Assembly (NCBI RefSeq): GCF_000426725.1
Contig: NZ_AUFX01000005.1
Span: 372,001 to 436,000, forward strand
From: Sporocytophaga myxococcoides DSM 11118
Lineage (GTDB): Bacteria > Bacteroidota > Bacteroidia > Cytophagales > Cytophagaceae
DNA length: 64,000 nt
Reading direction: 5' to 3'
Part shown: piece after piece, positions 37,101 through 46,173 of the stretch
How positions within the stretch are numbered: position 1 is the stretch's first letter
How the letters are laid out: every line of letters starts with the position of its first letter
Made by a program: the position numbers and the translations under genes
Notes under the pieces: model-generated
Database searches by the model: none
Told to the model about the DNA's origin: nothing
The model's input: the letters and a program-made list of their open reading frames with translations, nothing else

Positions 37101-38705
37101 ATGAGCAAAAGAATATGGTTAATTTCGGCCGGTTTAGTGCTGGCTGGCGGTGCAATTATTTTTAGTTCTCTGAACAATAGTGAAGAAATTAAAGAAGAAA
37201 CGATTGAAAAGGTTGCTGTTACAAAACCTAATATTGTCTTCATCTTTGCAGATGACTTCGGGCAGAATGTTCCATCTGTTAATGGCAATAAATATATTCA
37301 GACACCGAATATAGATGCTATAGCCAATGAAGGTGTCAGGTTTAAGCAAAACTATGTTACAGCACCAATCTGCTGTGCATCACGTGCTGCTTTACTAACA
37401 GGTAGATATCAGCAACGTTTTGGTTCCGAGTTCCACCTGCATTATCCATCATTTTCAGCTTATACTGCTGACAGTGTCAAATATGTTAAAAGTTTACTTG
37501 AGCAGAACATAGCTCCTGATGAAAAAACTCAAGGCGTTCCTTCAACAGAAATCAATTATGCAGAATTGTTGAAGAAGAATGGTTATACAACAGGTATTAT
37601 AGGTAAATGGCATGCCGGATTTTATGATGGATACAGACCTCATCAGAGAGGATTTGATTATAGCTGGGGCTGGTATGGTGGTTCTACACTTTACTACACA
37701 GATGAAAATGATCTTGAAAAAGTAACCTTTAAGAATAAGGAAGGCTATCATCATTATGAATCAAAGACCAATAAGTATCAGTGGAAGAGGGATCCTATCG
37801 CTACAGGTATTTTTAAGAATGGAGAACTTGTAGACGAGAAAGAATACCAAACTTCTGCCATAGCAAGAGAAGCAGTTAATTTTATTGATAAAAATAAAGA
37901 CAAGCCATTTTTTCTTTATGTTCCCTTCGGTGCAATACATACTCCCTTGCAGGCTGTAAAACAAGAGTATGATAAATTGACAAATATAAAAGATGAACAG
38001 CAGCGTATTTTGCTTGCTATGACTGTAAGTCTTGATCAGGCAGTAGGAAGAATCCTTGATAAATTAAAGCAGGAAGGACTGGATTCTAATACCATCATAG
38101 TGTTTTCCGGTGATAATGGTTCAACTTATCACAGGCTGAATCACAATGTTGCTAAGGAAGGTATTACATTGTATGATGGAAGTTATGAAAACATAAATTA
38201 TCCTTTGAAAGGTGGAAAATTAACGCACTATGAAGGTGGTATACGCACTCCTCTCTTTATAAAATGGCCTGGAAAGATTAAAGCAGGTTCTGTCTATGAG
38301 GCTCCAGTAAGTACATTGGATTTATTCCCGACTTTTGCAGCTGCCACAGCTACAAAGTTACCGCCAGACAGAAGTTATGACGGAGTTGATCTATTGCCAT
38401 ATATAACAGGAACAAATAAGAGCAAGCCACATGAGACTTTATACTGGAGAAATGGTTTTGTAAAGACGATCAGAAAAGGTGATTATAAATTACTTGTAAA
38501 TGAAAATGACAAGACTGTGTTTTTATATGATCTTAAAAATGATCCATATGAAAAAGAGGATCTTTCTTCGAAATTACCTCAAAAGATAGAAGAGCTGAAA
38601 AAAGATTATCTGGCTTGGGAAAAAGGATTAGGCCAGCCAAGATGGAAATCTCCTAAGATAACTAAGATTATTGTTGAAGGAAGCCCAGTATCTTTCCAAC
38701 CATAG
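37101..38705 (+). CDS. S1-family sulfatase 10 with CCASR motif, exported or membrane-anchored
   Basis: A 534-residue arylsulfatase-like protein. The N-terminal hydrophobic segment (LISAGLVLAGGAIIF) is a signal or anchor. Motifs NIVFIFADDFGQNV, GKWHAGF and FSGDNGSTYHRLNH are present. The formylglycine site is C91-C-A-S-R, which has Ala in place of Pro but still fits the broader C-x-P/A-x-R consensus. Only one internal Met and the two motif Cys were found. It is the last gene of the locus and ends 11 nt before the end of a convergent minus-strand gene. Confidence 0.88.
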   Translation: MSKRIWLISAGLVLAGGAIIFSSLNNSEEIKEETIEKVAVTKPNIVFIFADDFGQNVPSVNGNKYIQTPNIDAIANEGVRFKQNYVTAPICCASRAALLTGRYQQRFGSEFHLHYPSFSAYTADSVKYVKSLLEQNIAPDEKTQGVPSTEINYAELLKKNGYTTGIIGKWHAGFYDGYRPHQRGFDYSWGWYGGSTLYYTDENDLEKVTFKNKEGYHHYESKTNKYQWKRDPIATGIFKNGELVDEKEYQTSAIAREAVNFIDKNKDKPFFLYVPFGAIHTPLQAVKQEYDKLTNIKDEQQRILLAMTVSLDQAVGRILDKLKQEGLDSNTIIVFSGDNGSTYHRLNHNVAKEGITLYDGSYENINYPLKGGKLTHYEGGIRTPLFIKWPGKIKAGSVYEAPVSTLDLFPTFAAATATKLPPDRSYDGVDLLPYITGTNKSKPHETLYWRNGFVKTIRKGDYKLLVNENDKTVFLYDLKNDPYEKEDLSSKLPQKIEELKKDYLAWEKGLGQPRWKSPKITKIIVEGSPVSFQP

Positions 38706-38716
38706 CTATATTGACA

Positions 38717-39103
38717 CTAAGACTTGGTGAAAGTCTGAAGCCATTCCTGAGCATCTGAAATCCTGGTAAATAATCTTACCGGGATTTTTGGCTTATTAAA
38801 CTTAATATAAATATTGCCCATCACTTCCTGGATTTTAGAACTGAAAATGATAGCAGTAGCCATAGTCTTTTTGTTAGATGGACCAGCAAAAAATGTCCTG
38901 GCTTCGGTAGTGACGTAATCAATTTTAGTAAAATCCGCGATAACGAGAGTAGGCGTGTTTTTGGTGAACTTCTCTCTTTCCTGAACTGATTTTTTAGCTG
39001 CTTTAAGGTCTATAATAGCTCTCTTTTTATAATCTACTAAAAGCATTTTTCCTAAATAAGACAGCGAAATCAGACTGTTTTCAAAAGTTGCAGTGTTATT
39101 CAT
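38717..39103 (-). CDS. Small STAS/SEC14-like protein of unknown function
   Basis: A 128-residue cytoplasmic protein without signal peptide. The pattern of alternating beta strands and helices with TLVIADFTKIDYVTTEARTFF and a final YIKFNKPKIPVRLFTRISDAQEWL resembles the STAS/SpoIIAA-like family common in Bacteroidota. Such proteins often act in signalling, but no partner kinase or phosphatase is nearby. It converges with sulfatase 10 and is probably transcribed alone. Confidence 0.55.
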   Translation of the reverse strand: MNNTATFENSLISLSYLGKMLLVDYKKRAIIDLKAAKKSVQEREKFTKNTPTLVIADFTKIDYVTTEARTFFAGPSNKKTMATAIIFSSKIQEVMGNIYIKFNKPKIPVRLFTRISDAQEWLQTFTKS

Positions 39104-39213
39104 ACTTGTCAGTTAAAAATTTGTCCGAATAATTAAGCGGCAATTAGCTGCTTGGATTATTCTATTCTGAGATCAAATAAAATAGACAGCCTTTTAAAAG
39201 TGCGAATAAAAAT

Positions 39214-39251
39214 AAAAGGTTGCTAAGGAGTATACGTCTCAGCAACCTTTT
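39214..39251 (-). terminator. Terminator of the suf-bacilliredoxin gene run
   Basis: An 11-bp stem (AAAAGGTTGCT / AGCAACCTTTT) with a 16-nt loop. Read on the minus strand it lies just after the bacilliredoxin stop and is followed by TATTTTTATT. Confidence 0.75.
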
Positions 39252-39260
39252 AGTTAAAAC

Positions 39261-39677
39261 TTAAGCAAGTTCTTCAAATACCATTTGAAGATGCTGAGCG
39301 ATCATTTCTGCAGATCTTCCTTCAATGTGATGTCTTTCAACGAAATGTACCAATTCTCCGTTTTTGAAAATTGCCATTGACGGAGATGAAGGAGGATAAG
39401 GAAGGAAATATTCTCTTGCTTTTTGTACGGCTGCAGTATCTACACCAGCGAAAACTGTAGCCAAAACATTAGGCTTTACATTACTTCTGCTCACTGCAAG
39501 TTTAGCTCCCGGTCTTGCTGCTCCTGCAGCGCAACCGCAAACAGAGTTTACAACAAGTAATACCGTGCCTTTTTCATTTTTAAGCAATTGATCTACCTGT
39601 TCAGCTGATTTTAATTCCTGAAATCCGGCAGTGGTTAGATCTGCGCGCATTGGCGCAACTAATGCTTCTGGATACAT
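39261..39677 (-). CDS. Bacilliredoxin, BrxA/BrxB (YphP/YqiW) family
   Basis: A 138-residue cytoplasmic thioredoxin-fold protein that removes low-molecular-weight thiols from oxidised proteins. The family CGC motif is visible in NSVCGCAAGAARPG, along with ATVFAGVD and the C-terminal GELVHFVERHHIEG. Length is normal. It lies downstream of the suf genes with an 88-nt gap, consistent with a role in thiol homeostasis alongside Fe-S assembly. The low-molecular-weight thiol used by this organism is not known from the sequence. Confidence 0.88.
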   Translation of the reverse strand: MYPEALVAPMRADLTTAGFQELKSAEQVDQLLKNEKGTVLLVVNSVCGCAAGAARPGAKLAVSRSNVKPNVLATVFAGVDTAAVQKAREYFLPYPPSSPSMAIFKNGELVHFVERHHIEGRSAEMIAQHLQMVFEELA

Positions 39678-39765
39678 ATTTTTAAACTATTAGATTTGTG
39701 ATGGTTGATTTGTTAAAATTGGTTATTAACCTTATGAAATATTGAGCATTTGCTCATACATAATT

Positions 39766-40104
39766 CTATAAAAAGCCCAACTCAAGTTTGGCGGCCTCGC
39801 TCATCATATCCTGATGGTAAGGCGGGTCAAAAGTTAGTTCTACACTTACATCATTGATCCCTTCAACTTCCCTGATTTTCTGTTCAACTTCTCCGGGGAT
39901 GGTCCCGGCGCTTGGGCAGGAGGGAGACGTAAGGGTCATAACAACATGTACATTGTTTACCGGAAAAACATTAATATCATAAATCAATCCTAATTCATAA
40001 ATATTAACCGGAATTTCAGGGTCATAAATCGTTTTGATAGCGTCAAGAACTTTTTCTTTTAACGCCTCATCGTCATGATTTAATTTGTTTTCTTCTGAAC
40101 TCAT
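39766..40104 (-). CDS. DUF59/MIP18-family Fe-S assembly protein (SufT/PaaD-like)
   Basis: A 112-residue cytoplasmic protein that helps deliver Fe-S clusters. The core matches DUF59: IYDPEIPVNIYELGLIYDI, MTLTSPSCPSAGTIPGEV with the conserved Cys, and VELTFDPPY. It lies 15 nt after sufE and ends the suf operon, a standard arrangement in Bacteroidota. No truncation or oddity seen. Confidence 0.88.
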   Translation of the reverse strand: MSSEENKLNHDDEALKEKVLDAIKTIYDPEIPVNIYELGLIYDINVFPVNNVHVVMTLTSPSCPSAGTIPGEVEQKIREVEGINDVSVELTFDPPYHQDMMSEAAKLELGFL

Positions 40105-40119
40105 ATGACTAGGAATTAT

Positions 40120-40566
40120 TTACTGTTTTGACTGCAACAGAGCCTGATATGCTACTGCATCCAGCTTCATTTGCTTCAGCATAGATACAAGTCCGTTGGA
40201 CCTTGTAGGAGAAAGATGTTGCTTTAAACCAATCTCATCAATAAAATCAATATCAGCTTGTGCAACTTCAGCAGGTGGATGTCCGGAAAATACTCTTACA
40301 AGCAAACTAACCAATCCCTTTACAATTACTGCATCACTGTCTGCCTGGTAAAAAATTTTGTCATCTTTCAGATAAGAGTTTAGCCATACCTGAGACTGAC
40401 AACCTTTTATTTTCTTTTCTTCTGTTTTATGAGAAGGATCAAGAATCTCCAGTTTTTTACCTAATTCAATAAGGTAAGCATATTTCTCATCCCACTCATC
40501 GAAAAATGAAAATTCTTCGACTATCTGATTTTGTATTTCTTTGACTGTTTTTTCTGCTGTGCTCAT
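40120..40566 (-). CDS. sufE: Cysteine desulfuration protein SufE
   Basis: A 148-residue protein that accepts the persulfide sulfur from SufS and passes it to the SufBCD scaffold. The active-site Cys is in IKGCQSQVWL. The C-terminal region with LSPTRSNGLVSMLKQMK is typical. The gene lies 14 nt after sufS, in the suf operon. Confidence 0.92.
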   Translation of the reverse strand: MSTAEKTVKEIQNQIVEEFSFFDEWDEKYAYLIELGKKLEILDPSHKTEEKKIKGCQSQVWLNSYLKDDKIFYQADSDAVIVKGLVSLLVRVFSGHPPAEVAQADIDFIDEIGLKQHLSPTRSNGLVSMLKQMKLDAVAYQALLQSKQ

Positions 40567-40580
40567 TTTTTGAAACTCCC

Positions 40581-41819
40581 TTACTTCAACATCTTTACAG
40601 CTTTTTTAATTCCCGCTTCCAATCTGTCTATTTCTTCAAAAGTATTATAAACTGCGAAGGATGCTCTGGCTGTACCGGTAATTCCGAAATGCCCCATTAA
40701 TGGTTGAGTACAATGGTGACCTGTTCTTACAGCAATTCCTTCCTGATCAAGAAGAATGCCCAGATCCTGATGGTGAATGCCTTCGATCACAAACGAGATT
40801 ACACTCACTTTTTCTTTTGCAGTCCCTTTAATCGTAAGACCAGGAATTGCGGAGAGTTTTTGAGTTGCATAGTCCAAAAGTTGATTTTCAACTTCTCTTA
40901 TTGCTGGTTTTCCGAATCTGTTAATGAAGTCTACAGATGCTTTTAAAGCAATAGCATCGGCTATGTTAGGAGTACCAGCTTCAAATTTGTATGGCAATTC
41001 ATTGAATGAACACGAAGCATAAGTTACCTCTTTGATCATTTCTCCTCCTCCCTGATAGGGCGGCATTTCTTCTAATAAGGCTTTTTTACCATATAATATG
41101 CCAATCCCGGTAGGTCCATACATTTTGTGTCCGGAGAATGCATAGAAATCAGCATCCAGTTTTTGAACGTCGATATCAAGGTGAGAAACGGCCTGAGCTC
41201 CGTCTACAAGCACTTTAACGTTTTTGCTGTGTGCTATTTTAATAACCTCAGCTATTGGATTAATTGTGCCTAATGCATTGGAAACATGATTAAGGGCAAT
41301 GATTTTAGTCTTGGCTGTAATCAGGTTATTAAGCTCAGTAAGGATCAGTTCTCCGTTTTCATTTACAGGAATGATCTTTACTGTAGCTCCTTTCTCATTT
41401 GCAAGTATCTGCCAGGGCACCATATTGGAGTGATGCTCCAGTCCGGAAACTATGATTTCATCACCTTTTTGAATGTTTTCTTTTCCCCAGGTAGCAGCTA
41501 CAAGATTTATAGACTCTGTAGTTCCTTTGGTAAATATGATCTCTTCCGTAGAAGAGGCATTTATAAAAGCTCTGATAGCTTCTCTGGTACTTTCAAAAGC
41601 AGCAGTAGCTTTTTCTGCAAGCGTATGAATGCCGCGGTGGATATTGGCGTTGTAAGATGAATAGTAGCTCACAAGGCTGTCAATAACGGCCTTGGGCTTT
41701 TGAGTGGTAGCTGCATTGTCAAAATAAACAAGAGGTTTACCATTTACCTGCTGATCCAAAACAGGAAATTCTTCTCTTATAGTCGTAAGGTCTAGCCCTT
41801 TTATCTTTGTTCCACTCAT
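40581..41819 (-). CDS. sufS: Cysteine desulfurase SufS
   Basis: A 412-residue PLP enzyme that takes sulfur from L-cysteine for Fe-S clusters. The PLP lysine is in FSGHKMYGPTGIG, and the persulfide Cys in VRTGHHCTQPLM near the C-terminus. YFDNAATTQKP and HHSNMVPW are also family motifs. It follows sufD at 17 nt. Group II desulfurases of this type need SufE, which is encoded next. Confidence 0.95.
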   Translation of the reverse strand: MSGTKIKGLDLTTIREEFPVLDQQVNGKPLVYFDNAATTQKPKAVIDSLVSYYSSYNANIHRGIHTLAEKATAAFESTREAIRAFINASSTEEIIFTKGTTESINLVAATWGKENIQKGDEIIVSGLEHHSNMVPWQILANEKGATVKIIPVNENGELILTELNNLITAKTKIIALNHVSNALGTINPIAEVIKIAHSKNVKVLVDGAQAVSHLDIDVQKLDADFYAFSGHKMYGPTGIGILYGKKALLEEMPPYQGGGEMIKEVTYASCSFNELPYKFEAGTPNIADAIALKASVDFINRFGKPAIREVENQLLDYATQKLSAIPGLTIKGTAKEKVSVISFVIEGIHHQDLGILLDQEGIAVRTGHHCTQPLMGHFGITGTARASFAVYNTFEEIDRLEAGIKKAVKMLK

Positions 41820-41836
41820 CTTACTTAGCTTTTATC

Positions 41837-43105
41837 TTAACTTAATCTGTCGAGGATGGTCTGATCGAGCAATTCTTTCAATGGCTCTAATCTGATGTAT
41901 TCAAGTATGTCAGCTGCAAAAGCATGCATTAACAATGCTTTTGCTTTTTTCTCACTGATACCTCTTGATCTCAAATAGAACAATGGCTCTTCATCCATCA
42001 TACCTGTTGTTGCTCCATGTGAACATTTAACATCATCAGCAAAGATTTCAAGCTGAGGTTTTGTGTTCATGGTAGCGTCCTTGCTTAGAAGGATATTTTT
42101 GTTTGACTGAAATGCATTTGTTTTTTGTGCATCCTGTCTTACATAGATTTTACCATTAAATACACCTGTCGATTTATCATCAAGTAAACCTTTGTAAAGC
42201 TCATTGCTATAGCAGTTAGCTTTTGCATGATCTACAAGAGTGTGATTATCCACGTGTGTATTGCCTTTTACCATATACAATCCTACCAATGAAGCTTCCG
42301 AATATTCAGAAGAAAGGCGGATGTTAAGGTTGTTTCTGATAATACCTCCGTCCAATGTAATTGTGGTGGCAGCAAAATTGCTTTTCTCAGGCTGGTAAAC
42401 CTGGGTAGTGCCAACATGGTCAGACTGGGCGTCATTCTGTATTTTGTAATAGGTTGCATAAGCATCTTTCTTTACAACAATTTGAGTAATGTTGTTTGAG
42501 AAATGAGCATTTGAACCTATTGTAGAATAGTTTTCAATAAAAGTAGCTTGAGCATTCTCTTCAAGAATAAATAGATTTCTGGAGTTTGAGAAGATATTAC
42601 CCTTTCTGCCGTCCCCAACAAAATGCATAATAATTGGCTTGCTTACTACTTTACCTCTTTTGACTGAAATTACAACACCATTAGCTAATGCAGTGTTGAG
42701 CTCAGTAAGACTATCGTTTAGTGTGATAGACGAAGCTGTAAGATATTCATTGATATCACCAGCCTGGCTTAGATCACTTATAACAATTGGTTCATCAGCG
42801 TTTACTGATGAAAGCTCTTTGTTATAGTTTCCGTTAACAAAAACAAGATGATTCGCTTCCAAAGATGAAAGCAATAAACCGTCTATGTCTTTTTTATTAA
42901 GGGTTGTGGTATCTTCAATCAGATAATCTCTTCCCAGAACAGGAGCGAGATTTGTATATTTCCACTCTTCGTTTTTTCTTCCCGGAAAACCTTGTTTCTG
43001 AAAAGCAGAGATTGCGTCTTTCCTGACATCAGTCTGAGCAGGAGAGAGCTTCTTTGAATTTTCATTGAAGGTTTTTACCAGTTCTTCTGTAGTTGTTAAA
43101 TTCAT
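41837..43105 (-). CDS. sufD: Fe-S assembly scaffold protein SufD
   Basis: A 422-residue scaffold subunit pairing with SufB and SufC. The right-handed beta-helix core includes LVFVNGNYN, NNITQIVVKKDAYATYY, and the C-terminal motif DDVKCSHGATTGMMDEEPLFYLRSRGIS is split over the conserved Cys-Ser-His. Stop and start with sufC are 3 nt apart, so translation is probably coupled. Confidence 0.93.
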   Translation of the reverse strand: MNLTTTEELVKTFNENSKKLSPAQTDVRKDAISAFQKQGFPGRKNEEWKYTNLAPVLGRDYLIEDTTTLNKKDIDGLLLSSLEANHLVFVNGNYNKELSSVNADEPIVISDLSQAGDINEYLTASSITLNDSLTELNTALANGVVISVKRGKVVSKPIIMHFVGDGRKGNIFSNSRNLFILEENAQATFIENYSTIGSNAHFSNNITQIVVKKDAYATYYKIQNDAQSDHVGTTQVYQPEKSNFAATTITLDGGIIRNNLNIRLSSEYSEASLVGLYMVKGNTHVDNHTLVDHAKANCYSNELYKGLLDDKSTGVFNGKIYVRQDAQKTNAFQSNKNILLSKDATMNTKPQLEIFADDVKCSHGATTGMMDEEPLFYLRSRGISEKKAKALLMHAFAADILEYIRLEPLKELLDQTILDRLS

Positions 43106-43108
43106 GGT

Positions 43109-43873
43109 TTAAACTGCAGATCCTGCCTTTACTTCGTTTTTAATCCAATCGTAACCTTTTTCTTCAAGCTCAAGCGCAAGTTCTTTTGTGCCTGATTTTA
43201 CAATACGTCCATTATATAGCACGTGAACAAAGTCAGGAACGATATAATCCAAAAGTCTTTGATAGTGGGTAACTACTATTGATGCAGTTTCTTTTGACTT
43301 CAGTTTGTTTACACCATTAGCAACAATTCTCAATGCATCTATATCGAGTCCTGAGTCAGTTTCATCAAGAATCGATAGCTTTGGCTCAAGCATTGCCATC
43401 TGGAAGATTTCGTTTCTTTTTTTCTCACCGCCAGAGAAGCCTTCGTTCAAAGATCTTTTCAATAAAGCCTGATCGATTTCAACAAGCTTCATTTTTTCCT
43501 TCATGATATTCAGGAATGTTACAGAATCAAGAGGCTCTTGCTTACGGTACTGACGTATTTCATTCACGGCCGTTTTAAGAAAGTTTGTATTAGAAACTCC
43601 AGGTATTTCCACAGGATACTGAAAAGCAAGGAATACACCTTCTCCAGCTCTCTCTTCAGGAGCAAGATCCAATAAATCTTTTCCTAAAAACTCAACACTT
43701 CCGCCTGTTACTTCGTAATCTGCTCTACCTGCAAGTACAGAGGCAAGTGTACTTTTTCCTGATCCGTTAGGTCCCATGATCGCATGAACCTCGCCAGCCT
43801 TTACTTCCAGGTTTATTCCTTTCAGAATTTCTTTTCCATCTACGGAAGCTTTAAGGTCTTTTATCTTTAACAT
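43109..43873 (-). CDS. sufC: Fe-S assembly ATPase SufC
   Basis: A 254-residue ABC-type ATPase of the SufBCD complex. Walker A is GPNGSGKST, the signature is FSGGEKKRNE, and Walker B is LSILDETDSGLD. SufC drives conformational change of the scaffold rather than membrane transport, and no membrane partner is present. A hairpin lies in the 115-nt gap between sufB and sufC. Confidence 0.95.
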   Translation of the reverse strand: MLKIKDLKASVDGKEILKGINLEVKAGEVHAIMGPNGSGKSTLASVLAGRADYEVTGGSVEFLGKDLLDLAPEERAGEGVFLAFQYPVEIPGVSNTNFLKTAVNEIRQYRKQEPLDSVTFLNIMKEKMKLVEIDQALLKRSLNEGFSGGEKKRNEIFQMAMLEPKLSILDETDSGLDIDALRIVANGVNKLKSKETASIVVTHYQRLLDYIVPDFVHVLYNGRIVKSGTKELALELEEKGYDWIKNEVKAGSAV

Positions 43874-43910
43874 AAAAGTTATTGTTGAATGTTGAATTTA
43901 AATGTTGAAA

Positions 43911-43949
43911 GCTCCCAGGGACAAAGCTTATAGCTGAATCTCCGGGAGC
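43911..43949 (-). promoter_or_regulatory. Hairpin between sufB and sufC
   Basis: GCTCCC pairs with GGGAGC around an imperfect interior. With no T-run it is more likely an mRNA-processing or stability element than a terminator. The adjacent 43885-43910 carries TGTTGAATGTTGAA direct repeats. Confidence 0.35.
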
Positions 43950-43988
43950 ATTATTGTTAATGCTGATAATATTTAACTATGATATCGG

Positions 43989-45434
43989 TTAACCGACACT
44001 TCCTTCAAGGCTAATAGCAAGAAGCTTTTGCGCTTCAACTGCAAATTCCATAGGAAGCTGGTTTAGTACTTCCTTACAGTATCCATTTACGATCAATGCA
44101 ACGGCAGCCTCTGTTCCTATTCCTCTTTGGTTGCAGTAGAAAATCTGATCTTCACCGATTTTTGAAGTAGTAGCTTCGTGTTCTACAGTAGCAGTATTGT
44201 TTTTTACTTCTATATAAGGGAATGTATGTGCACCGCATTTGTCGCCCATTAGAAGAGAATCACACTGAGAGAAGTTTCTTGCGTTCTCAGCTCTCTTCAT
44301 CACTTCTACCAAACCTCTGTAACTGTTCTGACTTTTTCCTGCAGATATTCCTTTTGATACAATTCTGCTTCTTGTGTTCTTGCCAATATGGATCATCTTA
44401 GTTCCTGTATCTGCCTGCTGCATATTGTTTGTTACAGCAACAGAGTAGAACTCTCCGATAGAGTTATCTCCTTTAAGGATAACGCTTGGATATTTCCATG
44501 TAATGGAAGATCCGGTTTCAACCTGTGTCCAGGATATTTTTGAATTCGCACCGCTGCAGATACCTCTTTTGGTAACGAAGTTGTAAATACCTCCTTTGCC
44601 TTCTTTGTCTCCAGGGTACCAGTTTTGTACTGTAGAATATTTTATTTCAGCATTGTCCATTGCTATAAGCTCAACAACGGCAGCATGAAGTTGATTTTCA
44701 TCTCTCATTGGCGCTGTGCAGCCTTCAAGATAACTTACATAACTTGAATCTTCTGCAACGATCAATGTACGCTCAAACTGACCAGTATTCGCAGCGTTGA
44801 TACGGAAATAAGTAGATAGTTCCATCGGGCATCTTACGCCTTTAGGAATAAATACAAATGATCCATCGCTGAATACCGCTGAGTTTAGCGCAGCATAATA
44901 GTTATCGGTCATAGGTACTACAGATCCCAGATATTTCTTAACAAGTTCAGGATGCTCCTGTACAGCTTCGCTCAGAGAGCAGAATATAATACCTTGTTCT
45001 GCAAGTTTTCCTTTATAGGTGGTAGCTACAGAAACGCTATCCATTACAGCATCTACAGCAACACCAGAAAGTCTCTTTTGCTCATCGAGAGAAATGCCCA
45101 GTTTGTCAAACGTAGCTTTTAATTCAGGATCGATCTCATCCAGGCTGTTCAGTTTTACTTTTGGCTTAGGCGCAGAGTAATATATAATGTCCTGATAGTT
45201 AATTTTTGGATAATTAACATTTTGCCAGTTCGGTTCTGTAAGTTTCAACCAATGTCTGTATGCTTTCAGTCTCCATTCCAGAAGCCACTGCGGTTCATTT
45301 TTCTTTGCTGAAATGAACTTCACAATATCCTCGTTCAGCCCTTTAGGTGCAGAATCTGCTTCGATCTTAGTTTCAAAGCCGTATTTGTACTCAGAGCTGG
45401 TTATTTCTTCCAGAATTTTTATATTCTCACTCAT
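43989..45434 (-). CDS. sufB: Fe-S assembly scaffold protein SufB
   Basis: A 481-residue core scaffold on which Fe-S clusters form. It shows the conserved [41 protein letters not shown], the [21 protein letters not shown] block and [22 protein letters not shown], all split here by intervening residues. First gene of the suf operon (sufBCDSE plus DUF59). It has a normal, Cys-rich composition of about 8 Cys, in contrast to the sulfatase-locus proteins. Confidence 0.95.
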   Translation of the reverse strand: MSENIKILEEITSSEYKYGFETKIEADSAPKGLNEDIVKFISAKKNEPQWLLEWRLKAYRHWLKLTEPNWQNVNYPKINYQDIIYYSAPKPKVKLNSLDEIDPELKATFDKLGISLDEQKRLSGVAVDAVMDSVSVATTYKGKLAEQGIIFCSLSEAVQEHPELVKKYLGSVVPMTDNYYAALNSAVFSDGSFVFIPKGVRCPMELSTYFRINAANTGQFERTLIVAEDSSYVSYLEGCTAPMRDENQLHAAVVELIAMDNAEIKYSTVQNWYPGDKEGKGGIYNFVTKRGICSGANSKISWTQVETGSSITWKYPSVILKGDNSIGEFYSVAVTNNMQQADTGTKMIHIGKNTRSRIVSKGISAGKSQNSYRGLVEVMKRAENARNFSQCDSLLMGDKCGAHTFPYIEVKNNTATVEHEATTSKIGEDQIFYCNQRGIGTEAAVALIVNGYCKEVLNQLPMEFAVEAQKLLAISLEGSVG

Positions 45435-45456
45435 CGCTTTTTTGTTGTGGGAGCTT

Positions 45457-45497
45457 ATTTAGAACAAATCTAATTTAATTTACAAATTTAGAACAAA
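45457..45497 (-). promoter_or_regulatory. suf operon promoter with a 12-bp direct repeat
   Basis: On the minus strand, TTTTG around 45494 and TAGATTTG at 45472-45465 (21-nt spacer) fit TTTG / TAnnTTTG. TTTGTTCTAAAT occurs twice, 29 bp apart (plus-strand ATTTAGAACAAA at 45457-45468 and 45486-45497), covering both promoter elements. This may be a regulator site or chance reuse of promoter-like sequence. Confidence 0.45.
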
Positions 45498-45565
45498 ACA
45501 TCCAAATATAGGTTCAAAAAACCTTTTTTTTTAGGGAAAGTAAGGAATGTGTTGGTTTTCAATCT

Positions 45566-46030
45566 TCAAAATAGTTTGATATTTCTGTTTATCGATTCCT
45601 CCAGAGAAATACTTGTTTCAGTCCGCTGAATTCCTGACACTTTTTGAATTTTGTCATGGAGCACCTGTCTTAAATGCTGGGTGTCTTTACAGATTATTTT
45701 TACAAACATGCTGTAATTTCCTGTTGTATAATGGACATTAACCACTTCAGGAATTTCCTGTAATTCTTTTACAGCCTGATCATAAAAAGAGCTCTTTTCC
45801 AGGTAAATGCCAAGGAAAGCTGTTACGTCATAACCAAGACGTGCATAGTCAATAGATAAATGTGAACCTTTGACAATTCCGAGTTGCTCCAGTTTTTTCA
45901 TCCTAACATGTACTGTACCAGGGGAAACAAAGATTTCTTTTGCTATATCTGTATAAGCAATCCCTGCATTATCCATGAGAAGGGAAAGAATCTTGAGATC
46001 CACATTATCAATCTCTGAAATTTTATCCAT
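45566..46030 (-). CDS. Lrp/AsnC-family transcriptional regulator
   Basis: A 154-residue DNA-binding regulator. The N-terminal helix-turn-helix (DLKILSLLMDNAGIAYTDIA, FVSPGTVHVRMKKLEQLGIV) is followed by the RAM ligand-binding domain (VTAFLGIYLEKSSFY, VVNVHYTTGNYSMFVKIICKD). Family members sense amino acids. It is encoded between the suf operon and the divergent tRNA-like RNA pair; whether it controls either is not shown by the sequence. Confidence 0.9.
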   Translation of the reverse strand: MDKISEIDNVDLKILSLLMDNAGIAYTDIAKEIFVSPGTVHVRMKKLEQLGIVKGSHLSIDYARLGYDVTAFLGIYLEKSSFYDQAVKELQEIPEVVNVHYTTGNYSMFVKIICKDTQHLRQVLHDKIQKVSGIQRTETSISLEESINRNIKLF

Positions 46031-46115
46031 TTTGGAAAAGTAGTTTTGAGTAATTTTTAATAAATGTAGTGTTTTGTTGAATAAAATGTAAATTTTTACA
46101 AATTTTAATGAATGA

Positions 46116-46147
46116 TTTGTAAATATTGGATAAGTATATTAATTTTG
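46116..46147 (+). promoter_or_regulatory. Promoter of the tRNA-like RNA pair
   Basis: TTTG at 46116-46119, a 20-nt spacer and TAATTTTG at 46140-46147, an exact TAnnTTTG match. Predicted start near 46154 gives a leader of about 20 nt before the first tRNA-like RNA. No comparable promoter is seen before the second copy. Confidence 0.6.
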
Positions 46148-46173
46148 TATCAGTTCTTCAATGAACAACACAA

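Noticed and set aside
41286-41660. 124-codon open frame on the plus strand
   Set aside because: Antisense to sufS with Ser/Cys/Phe-rich shadow composition.
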